This document shows positions 35,405-44,832 of a stretch of DNA of 64,000 nucleotides, piece after piece. Source of the stretch: Primula veris (lineage: Eukaryota > Streptophyta > Magnoliopsida > Ericales > Primulaceae); NCBI GenBank assembly GCA_963682055.1, contig OY821751.1, positions 1,054,001 through 1,118,000 of the forward strand. The letters run 5' to 3'. The position numbers and the translations under genes are program-made. Below the pieces are notes generated by a model. It ran no database searches. It was given only the letters and a program-made list of their open reading frames with translations, and had not been told where the DNA came from. Numbering within the stretch: the first letter of the stretch is position 1; every line of letters starts with the position of its first letter.

Positions 35405-36617
35405 TGTTGGTTTCCGTGTACGAAATAACAATTAATAAATAATAAAGGACTAAATTGAATAAACAAACAAACAGTGTAATTTTTATTAATTCATAAATGA
35501 AACTGGAATTACATATTACAAATTGTGTACACACTGAATAGTAATTAGAATAAACGTTAGTCAGATTATTATTAATTAATAATCTGACGGACTGAATTGT
35601 ATTAAATAGAAACTGCCGGACTGGAAAGTATAAACTTAACAGCCGGACTGTTCTGATTGAAAAATTAAATTAAAGGACTGAAATGAAACTAATCTAATTA
35701 CAGAAATTAAATTACAGAATTGAAATTACAGAACAAAAACAGTACTTTAAGGAAATTACAGAAAGGTAAAAACAGAATTGAAATATTACAGCTAAGTACA
35801 GCAAATTAAAATACTGAAATAAAATTGCAGAATTGAAAATGACAGAATATAATTGCAGAATTGAAATGACGGAATATAAATGACAAAAATGAAAAGACGA
35901 GGCGACTGTTAAACAGTCTGTCCTTAACCGATATTCGTCCAACCACCTTAAGTTTTTGGTTGCGTTGACGCTTCGATCCTAAGGTAAAACGTCTCGGATG
36001 ACTCACTGGAAACTGGCGACGAGTCAAGATCGAGCTGTTGGTGGGTGGTTCTATCTCTTTCTAAGATGATATGGAAAAAGTTATGTATGCAGTAATTTTC
36101 AGAATATAAAAGTGTGTTTAGAGAGTGGGGGACAGCTGCCAATTTATAGGCTGAGCTGAAATCTCCCAAGTGCCGCCCCCGTGTCCCGTGACCCGCGACC
36201 CGAGACCCGTGCCCGAGAGCGAGAGCGAGCGCATGCGTGGTGCTTTTGCCTACACACACATATGGGGCTACATACTATTACCACTCTCGAGTGGTGAATA
36301 TGTATATAACTATTCAAAATACTTTTTTCTCTTTGATATGTGATATACATTTGAGTGGATTTCGCACCCCTTTGTTTTCCCACTCTCTTCCCAAATTACA
36401 GATTTCGTCTCTGCATTGTTCAACTTCGAAGCCAATTTTCATTCACACCCATTCACCGAATAGGTCATACGATATACCGTTTTGAAACTCGTCACACGAG
36501 CTACTCAAACCATTTGAGTACGGAGTCAAAACTTTAGATTATTCACATGGAATTTGACCAAAATTTTGTACTCGTGATCAATTCGAAAAACCCCATGAAA
36601 AATGGTTTTTCCCAACA
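35405..36617 (-). mobile_element. Solo LTR 1 (LTR retrotransposon, minus orientation)
   Basis: The ends are TGTTGG...CCAACA, flanked by the perfect 5-bp target duplication CTAAT (35400-35404 and 36618-36622). Copy A keeps the unoccupied site (GAGCTAATTATCATAG), so this inserted after A and B separated, and recombination then removed the interior. Read on the minus strand it has a TATA box (CCTATAAATT, complement at 36139-36150) preceded by a G-rich block. Length is 1213 bp. The TGTTGG/CCAACA ends are common in Copia LTRs, but the lineage is not determined. Short open frames inside are not genes. Confidence 0.92.
36176..36214 (-). promoter_or_regulatory. Quadruplex-type G-tract block upstream of the LTR 1 TATA box
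   Basis: On the minus strand six runs of at least three G are separated by loops of 3-4 bases (GGGCACGGGTCTCGGGTCGC then GGGTCACGGGACACGGGGG). It sits about 30 bp upstream of the TATA box in an otherwise AT-rich LTR. A regulatory effect is an inference. Confidence 0.6.
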
Positions 36618-36699
36618 CTAATTATCATAGCTAACTAGGACAATGGGTCCTAATAGCCATAGGGTATGAAAATAAAAATAAAAAAATGAATGTACATCT

Positions 36700-37532
36700 G
36701 ATAACAAGCTAACCGAATATGTTTTAGTGTTTGGATGAAAGCAGCAAGTAAGGAGGTTGAACATTGAATTGAAATTTGACTAGCCAATGACCACTGATGA
36801 ATAAAACAACTATAAAAAATATTCAAGTAAGACTTTGAATAACTTTGTGACTTTTTGATAATGTCTCCACGATGAAAAAAAAGGTAAAAAGATCATTTAA
36901 TCGCCTAGACCAACATCTAAAACTTTTGGAACCTTGCAATTAGTACACCAGCTTTTAAAAAAAATATTTCAAAAACTTATAAAAATAATATTTTTTTTTA
37001 TCACTTATAAGGTGATCTACACTTAAAAATATTATAAGAGTAGTGAACTATAAACAAACTTTTTATTGAAATGTAAACTCGCACCAATAAGATCATGTTT
37101 TTCTTGATTACTTATTTTTTTTATTATATAATTAAATGAGAATATAAATTGAATGACCCATATCCATTACTTTTTTACCTTTTCTTTTGACGTGAAGTAG
37201 GAAAATTGTTTCCACCAAATTTTTTCGAGCAATCGTTTCCCCAGTTTTGCACAAAATTTGGGAAAGATTTACTTGAAAAATTATTTTACATGTGATCTAG
37301 AAAAAATAGGGAAAATTTATTTTGCACAAAATTATTTTTTGATCCCGATCCCGATCCCCATCCCCATCCCCAAATTATGACTATTTGTTTTAATTCTAGA
37401 AAAATTATTTGTTATACCAATATCAATATACATGCATTAAGAAATGTTATAATTTCTTATTCAACTCCAAGTTATTTCTACAAATCATTTAACCTTTTCT
37501 AAAGTTGCGATTTACTTTCACTTAAGACCTCC
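36700..37532. other. Rearranged partial copy C, left piece
   Basis: 36700-36980 resembles 39290-39870 (shared GCAGCAAGTAAGGAGGTTGA and GATGAAA...AAAAGATCATTTAA). 36990-37532 resembles 16040-16500 of copy A. No supported gene. Confidence 0.6.
37344..37371. repeat. Short (GATCCC)n/(ATCCCC)n block
   Basis: Five C-runs separated by GAT or AT give a quadruplex-type motif on the minus strand. The surrounding ~100 bp are an insertion relative to the matching segments of copies A and B. Confidence 0.7.
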
Positions 37533-38755
37533 TGTTAGGATCAGATTTCTGGTCTAAATATTGTTTATTGTCTATTGGTTTCACTTAATAAATCCTAACT
37601 GTTGTTAAGAACTAAGACAGTAATGACATGTTTCAAGTACCAGTTGCAACCTCTGTTACAACCTACTAAGTCAGTAGTGTTAGGTTTCAAGTAACAGTTG
37701 CAACCTCTGTTACAACCTACTAAGTCAGTAGTGTTAGGTTTCAAGTACCAGTTGCAACCTCAGTTACAACCACAGTTCCAACCTGCTGCTCAGCAGTATT
37801 CTGTCTAGTTCTGTAACTCTGCATATCTGTTATTTATTGATTATTATTTGTTTTACAGTATGCAGGATATATTCTCATCTATTCTTAAAAGGTTAATATG
37901 CGTAAATTGAGAATATCAAAGTGGTAAGGAAAGATGTTTCCTAATAATTATAAAGAGATTAGTTTATAAGGTTATGTTTCCTTTTAAATATATATCTCTA
38001 TTCTTATGCTTGTCCTTATCACATGTTTCAATCTTTTGGCCCTTATCATATTCAGAAAAGATACGTTTAAAGATTGATTGTTATATGGAGTTAAATGTTT
38101 CATATGTTTATGGAAAGATATTATCTCAAAAAGATATTATCTTTATATGTTTCCTTTTAAAGGAAAAGACTAACTCCTACTTTCAAGCTTGTTATTAAAC
38201 AGGTATTAACCAATGATGATTGGAGTCAATCCACGCTGGAGAATCACGTAATGCTTGGAAAGATTGAAGCCAATCAAAACAAGTCAAAGCAATCATAAAA
38301 GATCTTGAAGCAAGAAGATTGTTTTACTTGTATAAATAGTTTATAACTTAGCTTATAAAAGGTGTGTGTTCTAAATTATAAAGAATCCATTCTTGAGAGA
38401 ATACACGTGAGCTTTAAAAAGAAAACAATGGTGGGATGCCATTGATTTATAATTGATAGTTATGAAAGTAGGAGCAATATAGAGATAGGCAGAAAAACCT
38501 AGAGGGAGTCTAAGCGTTTTTCATTAAGACTTGAATCCTATATTGTAAGCTTTTATAATATCATAATCTGGGTAAGTGCCCCGGAGACGTAGCCTAGTTA
38601 GGTGAACTCCGTTGTTAAATGTGCGTGTGAATTATTTCAAGTACATTTAACTTTACACAGTTCTGTCCATTAATACACTAGGTTCTAACTGTGGTTGCAA
38701 CCTCACTTGGAATCTTACTGCAAAACTGCAACTAGAACAGTGGATAGGAATTTCA
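37533..38755 (+). mobile_element. Solo LTR 2 (Copia-type, plus orientation)
   Basis: Starts TGTTAGGATC and ends GGAATTTCA, flanked by the perfect 5-bp target duplication CCTCC (37528-37532 and 38756-38760). Copies A and B show the empty site (AAGACCTCAATTATTATGAC). A TATA box (TATAAATA, 38331-38338) and a downstream GTGCCCCGGAGACGTAGCC / GAACTCCGTTGTTAAAT block resemble the R/U5 region of plant Copia LTRs. Length is 1223 bp. It has no internal genes. Confidence 0.9.
37631..37790. repeat. Three 54-bp repeats in the U3 of solo LTR 2
   Basis: Units start TTTCAAGTA(C/A)CAGTTGCAAC at 37631, 37685 and 37739. The third decays after TCAGTTACAACC. Repeated U3 blocks often carry promoter elements of LTRs. 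Confidence 0.85.
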
Positions 38756-40732
38756 CCTCCATTATTATAGCATATTACTTGATGCATAACGAGGTTAAAC
38801 TTGATGCATAACGTGGTCACTGAACAATTAAGACACAAACGTCAAAATTTTCAACTCAATTGTTCAAGTAGTGTTCTAGTTGTTCGATTATTATGTTTCA
38901 ATAAAGAGAAATGATATAAAAATCCAAAAAAGTTACCCACTGATGTGACGGGTTAAGTGTACCAATCATTTTTGTTTTGATATTGAAATCATATTTTCAT
39001 TTAATGTATAATTGATTCAGGTAATCCGCCACATCAGCGGGTAAGTTTTTTGTTAAGGTTTTTAGGGGGTTATAAGAACTAAACCCCATTCTAAACAAAA
39101 ACAAATAATTTGTCAGTGTTTTAAAAAAAAAACCCGCCTTGAGCTATGGCTTTGTCAGTTTTGCTATGCTAAAACCATAAAAGCTAATAATTAGAGCTAA
39201 TCATAGCTAACTAGGACAATGGGTCCTAATAGGGTATGCAAAATAAAATAAAATAAATGAATGTACATCTGATAACATGTTAAATGATGGAGTATAGATC
39301 ATGAGGCTTGAAATCGAATATGTTTAGTGTTTGGAGATGAAAGCAGCAAGTAAGGAGGTTGAACATTGAATTGAAATTTGACTAGCCAATGACAATTGAT
39401 GAATAAAATAACCATAAAAAATATTCAAGTAAGACTTTGTGACACTGAAATTTGGTTGAGTCTTTCTAAATTATACTGTCTCTGTGTGTAAAATGTAAAT
39501 TTGACTAGCCAATGACAATTGATGAATAAAATAACCATAAAAAATATTCAAGTAAGACTTTGTGACACTGAAATTTGGTTGAGTCTTTCTAAATTATACT
39601 GTCTCTGTGTGTAAAATGTGCTTTTGTGGAACATGTTTTTTTTTTCTCTTTTTCAGTAATGGAGAAAGAACTTGGTTCGAAATTTGTTTGTATCTTTTGT
39701 TAAGTTAATTGCTTTACATGCTTAACTTAGCTCAGAAATAATTTTTGATAATGTTTCCACGATGAAAGAAAAAGTAAAAAGATCATTTAACCACCTAGAC
39801 CCCAACATCCCAGCCTTTACCCCATCTAAAGACTTTTGGAACCTTGGAATTAGTAGACCAGCTTTTAAAATTACATATCAGAAATGCATTTTTACTTGCT
39901 TAAAATCTCTCATCCAATTAATATCGACAGACAAGTTCCACACGATTTTAGTTTACAGTTTAAAACATGTCGTTTATTCACCTCACCATATACAAGGCAT
40001 ATGCTAATAAGGCACAGTTCCAAGTTTACAACTTTTGTTTCCAAATAACGTTAGTAACGATCTTAATTAGTTTAGGATCAATGAATCCGCCCGCCCCATA
40101 AGATATTGTACTGCATTTAATGAAAACTTAGTCCACGCCATTAGACATGAGAAGTTTCATATAACTAAGGAGCATTACACAATTAATCATGTAGCAAAAT
40201 TCCCAATGCGAGTGTCTTCATAGTTGATTCTATATAAGATCATATGTTCATGGATCTCGAGTCACTGAGTGGTCCGATAACTGTAATGCTTAGGTTGTAT
40301 AAGATATCATTTAAACATATTAAACATGATCTATCTACCTTGATATTACAGGTTCTTAATATTTGACAAATTTTATGTTCAGAGCACTTGCTACTGTCAC
40401 TTACCGGCCATTTTCACATAAACGACAATGAACGTGCAAGTGAAATACACAAGAAATATTAAAAGGGCTATTACGGGCATAAAAATATCCCTTTTAATAT
40501 TACGTGCAAGTGAAATACACATAAGAGCTGGTTAATCGATACTAATAGATAAACACAATTTTGAGCATAAAAATCAATAAACCCTTTTAGATCCTAAGAA
40601 CAAATTAGCTTTTATATATAATCTTAGGCAAATGGATGCAAGATAAATGTGTATATCGTTAAGAAACAAATTTTAGGGTATAACAGAATCTCAAACCTTG
40701 AGGATGTATATGTGACATGTTCAAAAATCATA
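38756..40732. other. Rearranged partial copy C, middle pieces
   Basis: 38756-39290 matches 16500-16817; 39360-39750 matches 2050-2310; 39920-40732 matches 14640-15060. The order differs from copies A and B, so copy C is shuffled. A 123-bp tandem duplication lies inside. The frame at 39762-40007 has no recognisable domain. Confidence 0.65.
39374..39619. repeat. 123-bp exact tandem duplication
   Basis: Two adjacent copies of a 123-bp unit starting AAATTTGACTAGCCAATGAC (39374 and 39497) are identical or nearly so. Copies A and B have a single, differently worded version. Confidence 0.9.
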
Positions 40733-41412
40733 CTCCATCCGTTCTCTATTAATTATCATTTACGAAATTATATAATTTAATATTTGAACTGTATGATTAA
40801 CTTTTCAAAATTTTCATTCCGATAATTTTGAAATAAGTTATTGGCCGGTAAAAAGGGGTTTTATAGGTTTAGTACACCAAACTATCTGCTTTTAACGATT
40901 TGGGTACCCACCTTTTAAATTTTTCAATTTAGGTACCACACTATAATAAATTTTCAATTTAGGTACCACCGTATAAATAAATCACGGAATCACGTCACTT
41001 GACATTTGACAAACATTAATTTGATAGGCTAATTTGACAATTTTGCATAAAAAAATGTTATCCTATAAAAATATTTTTCCCAATTTCACAAATAACAAAA
41101 ATTTGGATTATATGCTAAATTTGGATTATATGTTAAAAGTTTTTCTAAAATGACATATTTTTTTGCAAAATTGTCAAATTAACATATCAAATTAATGTTT
41201 GTCAAATGTCACGTGACATAATTTCGTGATTTATTAAGACGGTCGTACCTAAATTGAAAATTTATTATAGTGTGGTACCTAAATTGAAAAATTTGAAAGG
41301 TGGGTAACCAAATCGTTAACCGTACTATAGTTTGGGGTAGTAAATGTATTTTTTCCCCCGGTAAAAATTACATGTAGTTTCGTAATGCACAATTTATTGG
41401 AAATGGAGGGAG
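40733..41412. mobile_element. Stowaway (Tc1/mariner) MITE carrying a nested MITE
   Basis: The ends CTCCATCCGTTCTCTATTAA and ...AAATGGAGGGAG are the Stowaway terminal repeat, with a TA duplication on both sides (40731-40732, 41413-41414). Without its 504-bp insert and 9-bp duplication it would be about 167 bp, a normal Stowaway size. The homologous place in copies A and B (CAAAAATCGTACTATATCA, near 15053) appears to be the empty TA site. Confidence 0.88.
40855..41358. mobile_element. MULE-type foldback MITE nested in the Stowaway element
   Basis: Flanked by the perfect 9-bp direct repeat CGGTAAAAA (40846-40854 and 41359-41367), the length typical of Mutator-like insertions. It begins GGGG and ends CCCC. 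The two halves are long inverted copies of each other over about 200 bp with >90% match (AACGATTTGGGTACCCACCT against the complement of AGGTGGGTAACCAAATCGTT), leaving a small AT-rich loop. A transcript would fold into a long hairpin. Confidence 0.88.
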
Positions 41413-41414
41413 TA

Positions 41415-42074
41415 TCAATTTCCAATCAAACACTACTTTATTTATGAAACAAATCTAGTACAATTTTCGAACACACGGGCTACGTTCAGCTGCGTTAACC
41501 TAAAGAAACAAACCATAAAAACAAAAGTACTCGCTAGTTCTCGATAATAGCAATCTAAAATGTCAGAATACATCGAAAATCATACTCAATAGTATCTATT
41601 TATACTGAATATCCAACGTAGAAATAACATAATTACTACTTTCTGTGAAAAATGATCCTTCACACTCCGAAAAAATCGAACTAAGTCTTCACACTCCGAC
41701 CGGGAGGTCAAAGAAATTGTTTTTATAAGATAAGCCATGCATTTTCATGATGAGAGCAAAATGAAGTATTAACATAAATATTTCACAATTTGATTTGCAG
41801 CCTATAGCCAGCCTCTAGTAGTCATATGCTTCTTTTAATAACTTATATTGAATCTGTTCATTTTAGCAACATTATAATCTGAATCGGAGTGCACACCGTT
41901 ATCATCTGATGAGAAACCATCCGCCTCAAAATGATACGACGAGTCCAGATTATACTCATCCATTAACGTCTCTATGGAGCTATGAAAGGAACAAAACCTT
42001 GATTAACTATTCAGTTTGGGAGGCAACTCAACTTTCTTTTTGTTTTTGTTCTTTTTCCGCTTTGCCTTCATTCT
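41415..42074. other. Intergenic DNA without recognised content
   Basis: No homology to copies A or B was noticed. A small repeat CACTCCGA...TTCACACTCCGA occurs near 41660-41700. The 66-codon frame at 41909-42109 has no recognisable domain and runs into copy C. Confidence 0.4.
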
Positions 42075-42333
42075 CAATAGGAGCTAAATTCCGTTTATCC
42101 ACACTTTGAAGCATAGGCTTAAAAATGATCTATCATGCATCATTGTTGCCCCTCATGATACATAATTAAATCCTTTGATATATTTTCAGTGCCATTCTCC
42201 CCAATCTTACTTTGAACAAGTAAGGTATCTTTTTACTTTGAACACATAAAAAAAATACTCAATTATTATTCATTTCGGTTACTTAGTAACCATCAGCCTT
42301 TCGGCTGAAGACTGGCATATATCTTTCTGTTAT

Positions 42334-42560
42334 CTTTTTTTTTTTTAATCATTTTTTGGGTTCCCGACTTTTTTGAACGTTTTTTTTCTTTTTTTTAACT
42401 TTTTACCAATTTTGTGTTTTTTCGGGTTGCCGATTTTTTTGAATTTATTTTTTTTAGCATTTTTTCGGGTTCCCGACATTTTTTATAGGATTTTTCAGTT
42501 TTTTTTTTTTTGTATTTTTTTTTCTGATTTTTATTTTTTGAGTTTTCCCTATTTTTTGAG
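42334..42560. repeat. T-rich block with GGGTTCCCGA minisatellite, copy C only
   Basis: Long T-runs are broken by TTTTGGGTTCCCGACTTTTT, TTCGGGTTGCCGATTTTTTT and TTCGGGTTCCCGACATTTTT, about three loosely repeated units. Copies A and B have only TATCCTTTTTTTACTAG here, so this is an expansion or insertion in the promoter area of copy C. Confidence 0.7.
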
Positions 42561-42657
42561 TTAGTTTTACAAATAATTGACCAATACTTAATTAAATTTT
42601 GTAGGATGACCGATCATTAAATACTTTTATTTTCATATATCAATATTTAATTTCCTC

Positions 42658-42665
42658 TATAAAAA
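42658..42665 (+). promoter_or_regulatory. TATA box of the 84-codon gene, copy C
   Basis: TATAAAAA, 115 bp before the ATG at 42773. The leader after it is nearly unchanged, whereas the sequence before it is replaced by the T-rich block and an unrelated AT-rich stretch. Confidence 0.5.
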
Positions 42666-42772
42666 GCCCCCTTAATCTTGTGAACTTTTGAACCAACAAC
42701 AACACACTTACACACATCTCTAGTAAGCATATTTTTCTAGTTTTTGGGTATTTTTTGTGTCACATACACTAG

Positions 42773-43027
42773 ATGGCACAAAATAAGGAAAATCTTATTA
42801 AGATTGGATTGGAAGGTTTTAACATGTTGGAAAATAAGAGGCACATCGCCAAAAAATCGATCATTCCTCGACATTTTTTCATGCAGTCGCTTACGTATGG
42901 AAAGCCTAAAACTCCTCTGGTGAAAGAAGAAGTTATTGATAGTACTCAAGCTGTGAAGTTATATGGTGGGATTATGGTTTGGGAGTATATTGGCAAGAAA
43001 AATACTAAAGCTGGTAAAGCTTATTAG
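42773..43027 (+). CDS. Small basic protein of unknown function, copy C
   Basis: 84 codons. Against copies A and B there are three changes, all altering the protein: KRHVAKK to KRHIAKK, KPKAPLV to KPKTPLV, and MVREYIG to MVWEYIG. The stop is TAG instead of TAA. The frame, TATA box and CA-rich leader survive although the upstream region has been replaced. I do not recognise the family. Three of three coding changes being non-synonymous suggests relaxed constraint or rapid change. Confidence 0.55.
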   Translation: MAQNKENLIKIGLEGFNMLENKRHIAKKSIIPRHFFMQSLTYGKPKTPLVKEEVIDSTQAVKLYGGIMVWEYIGKKNTKAGKAY

Positions 43028-43272
43028 AATTTCTCTTTTGTCATGCTTATATTATATATAATACCATATCCTAAGAAACTACCTCAAATAAAACCATATA
43101 ATCGTCCTACATTAGCCATATATGTGCTAATTGAAGGACGTTATGTTGTCGTGTTCCCTTTACTACTATATATGTAAGTGTGCGAGTTTTTTTTTTTTTT
43201 TTTGGGGTCTAGATTGTCATAGTACAGATAAGACTCATCTTATGTATTTTGTAACATAATATAAATGAATAT

Positions 43273-43635
43273 ATGCTATATGCTTGTATCAGAGAAGAAT
43301 GCTCTTGTTTATATTTTTGTGGGGTTCGATGGGTCGCAACAAAGAGCAAATTACCGTGCATACAAAAAATTAAATCAAACCAATCGGCACATATATTGAA
43401 CTTCTATGCCATTTTTAACAAGAAGCAATACATCCCTGATTCTGCAGTCTCTTATCCAGATTACAACACGAATTTTGTACAACTTATGTCACGGGAATTA
43501 ACTGAAAGTTGGAACTTGAGGCCTATTCGATTGAAACCTTTAAACCAATATAATCTTGTTGACCGAAGTTGTGAAAAATACAAAATTTACAGCTCTCCAG
43601 CAGAGGAAACCAAAAAGGTTAGATTGTCAAGCTAA
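43273..43635 (+). CDS. Unrecognised 120-codon frame, open only in copy C
   Basis: Begins MLYACIREECSCLYFCGV and includes PDSAVSYPDYNTNFVQLMSR and RSCEKYKIYSSPAEETKKVR. No family recognised and no promoter evident, but the latter half has ordinary protein-like composition. Copies A and B have two stops in it (TGT to TGA, TTG to TAG). Either copy C keeps an ancestral coding exon or the frame is chance. Confidence 0.28.
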   Translation: MLYACIREECSCLYFCGVRWVATKSKLPCIQKIKSNQSAHILNFYAIFNKKQYIPDSAVSYPDYNTNFVQLMSRELTESWNLRPIRLKPLNQYNLVDRSCEKYKIYSSPAEETKKVRLSS

Positions 43636-43910
43636 CCAATCCAACTTGACGCATCTTTTGGAAAACTAAGGGGGGAAATAAAATAAATAAATGAGCTTAA
43701 AGCTGCAACCAAATAAGCTTGGTAGGAAACTGCAGCCAATACTTCTTGAAAATCCACAATTTTCTGTTAAAAAAATTTCATTACCAAGATAGCAGCTAAC
43801 ACAACTCTTAACTAAAGCCAGTTATCATGTTGTTAACAGCTTGAGTTCTATCTTCCTAAAGCTTGTAGCTTTTTCAGGCTAGAAACCATACACCGCAGCT
43901 TCTAAACAAA

Positions 43911-44832
43911 TAAGCCAAAAGACTGAGATTGTTCAGTTTCAGTTTTTAGGAAAATAAGCTGTGAAACTTGAGCTTGGGGAAAAAAATAGGTCCATTTAGC
44001 TTCAAGCTTCTAACTATTCTGGCAAATAAAACTTAAATATTCAGCTTTTAAGCTGGTGAAACATGAGGTCTAGTTACTTTCAAGCATAAAAAACTCAAAA
44101 GCTGCAATACAGAAGGACCACAATTAAGAAATTCAACCAAACCGGCCCTGGAAAGTGAAAACATGACATGCAAATCAAAAAACTATCACTAAATGCAGTT
44201 CATTCGCATAGGCGAATAACAAATGTTGTGTTTTTACATAGACTGAAAGTTTCATCTTGTAATGTTTTGCTTTTTCAGGTTGCAAAATCAAATGAACTAC
44301 AACATATAAACAAATAAACATGAAGATTAAGCTTAGGAATAAAACCAAACAATCCCTGAATACAGAGCTCTACCTCGAAATGATTATTGACCCAATCATT
44401 TCCATAAGCTATCCGTAAAGATAAATGCACCAAACACCTAGTCATTTAAAGTTGTGCTCCATAAGTAGATAATTATCTTAATTACCAACTATTTGTGTAC
44501 ACCAGTACATGTACAAATCAGATACAGTACTCTAACAATCATTATAACAGCACAGCATGATGAATGAGCAATAACAACGTTTCACCACAGCGGCATAAAA
44601 CACGTCCTTTCTTTAAAACCCAACAATTTACACGGGTAGACAAATAAAAGAGAAATAAGTACCAAACATGATTTTCATGTTAGATATGACAAACACCACA
44701 ATATTCACAAGGTCTGTACAATATCTGCTTTGCATCTTTGTATTCTTCTTTTTATAAGCTGAGTTTCTCATAATTTAGAGGTACAATATTTCTGGATTTG
44801 ACTAAACCACAACAGTGATTGTACCCATGAGA
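43911..44832. other. Spacer between copy C and the RING-H2 gene (its 3' untranslated region and beyond)
   Basis: No supported frame. It contains AGCTTTTAAGCTGGTGAAAC and similar AAGCTT/AGCTTAAAGC phrases that recur at 17700-17830, 47430-47590 and in the 50.6-52.3 kb array, which suggests a dispersed low-complexity repeat family. The RING gene's 3' untranslated region must lie just below 44833; several AATAAA-like strings are present and I cannot choose between them. Confidence 0.45.

Larger units (their letters stand above)
18671..36699. repeat. Segmental duplication, copy B
   Basis: Direct repeat of 1-16817, enlarged by a solo LTR (35405-36617) inserted after the copies separated; copy A keeps the empty site. 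Other differences are the missing 17-bp PMD repeat, poly-C length, and a 12-bp-class insertion in the hAT-like element. Past 36699 the sequence matches copy C material (shared GATAACA after TGTACATCT), not the spacer that follows copy A. Confidence 0.93.
42075..43910. repeat. Copy C of the 2.54-4.12 kb segment
   Basis: Homologous to 2540-4120 (copy A) and 21210-22790 (copy B), at a few percent divergence. It carries the small gene and the 120-codon frame. It differs by a 250-bp T-rich block inserted just upstream of the TATA box. Confidence 0.9.

Noticed and set aside
36144..36485. Several overlapping frames of 60-103 codons on both strands
   Set aside because: They lie inside solo LTR 1 and follow its repeat and GC-rich composition.
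42373..42564. Phenylalanine-rich 63-codon frame resembling membrane segments
   Set aside because: A reading of the T-rich low-complexity block.
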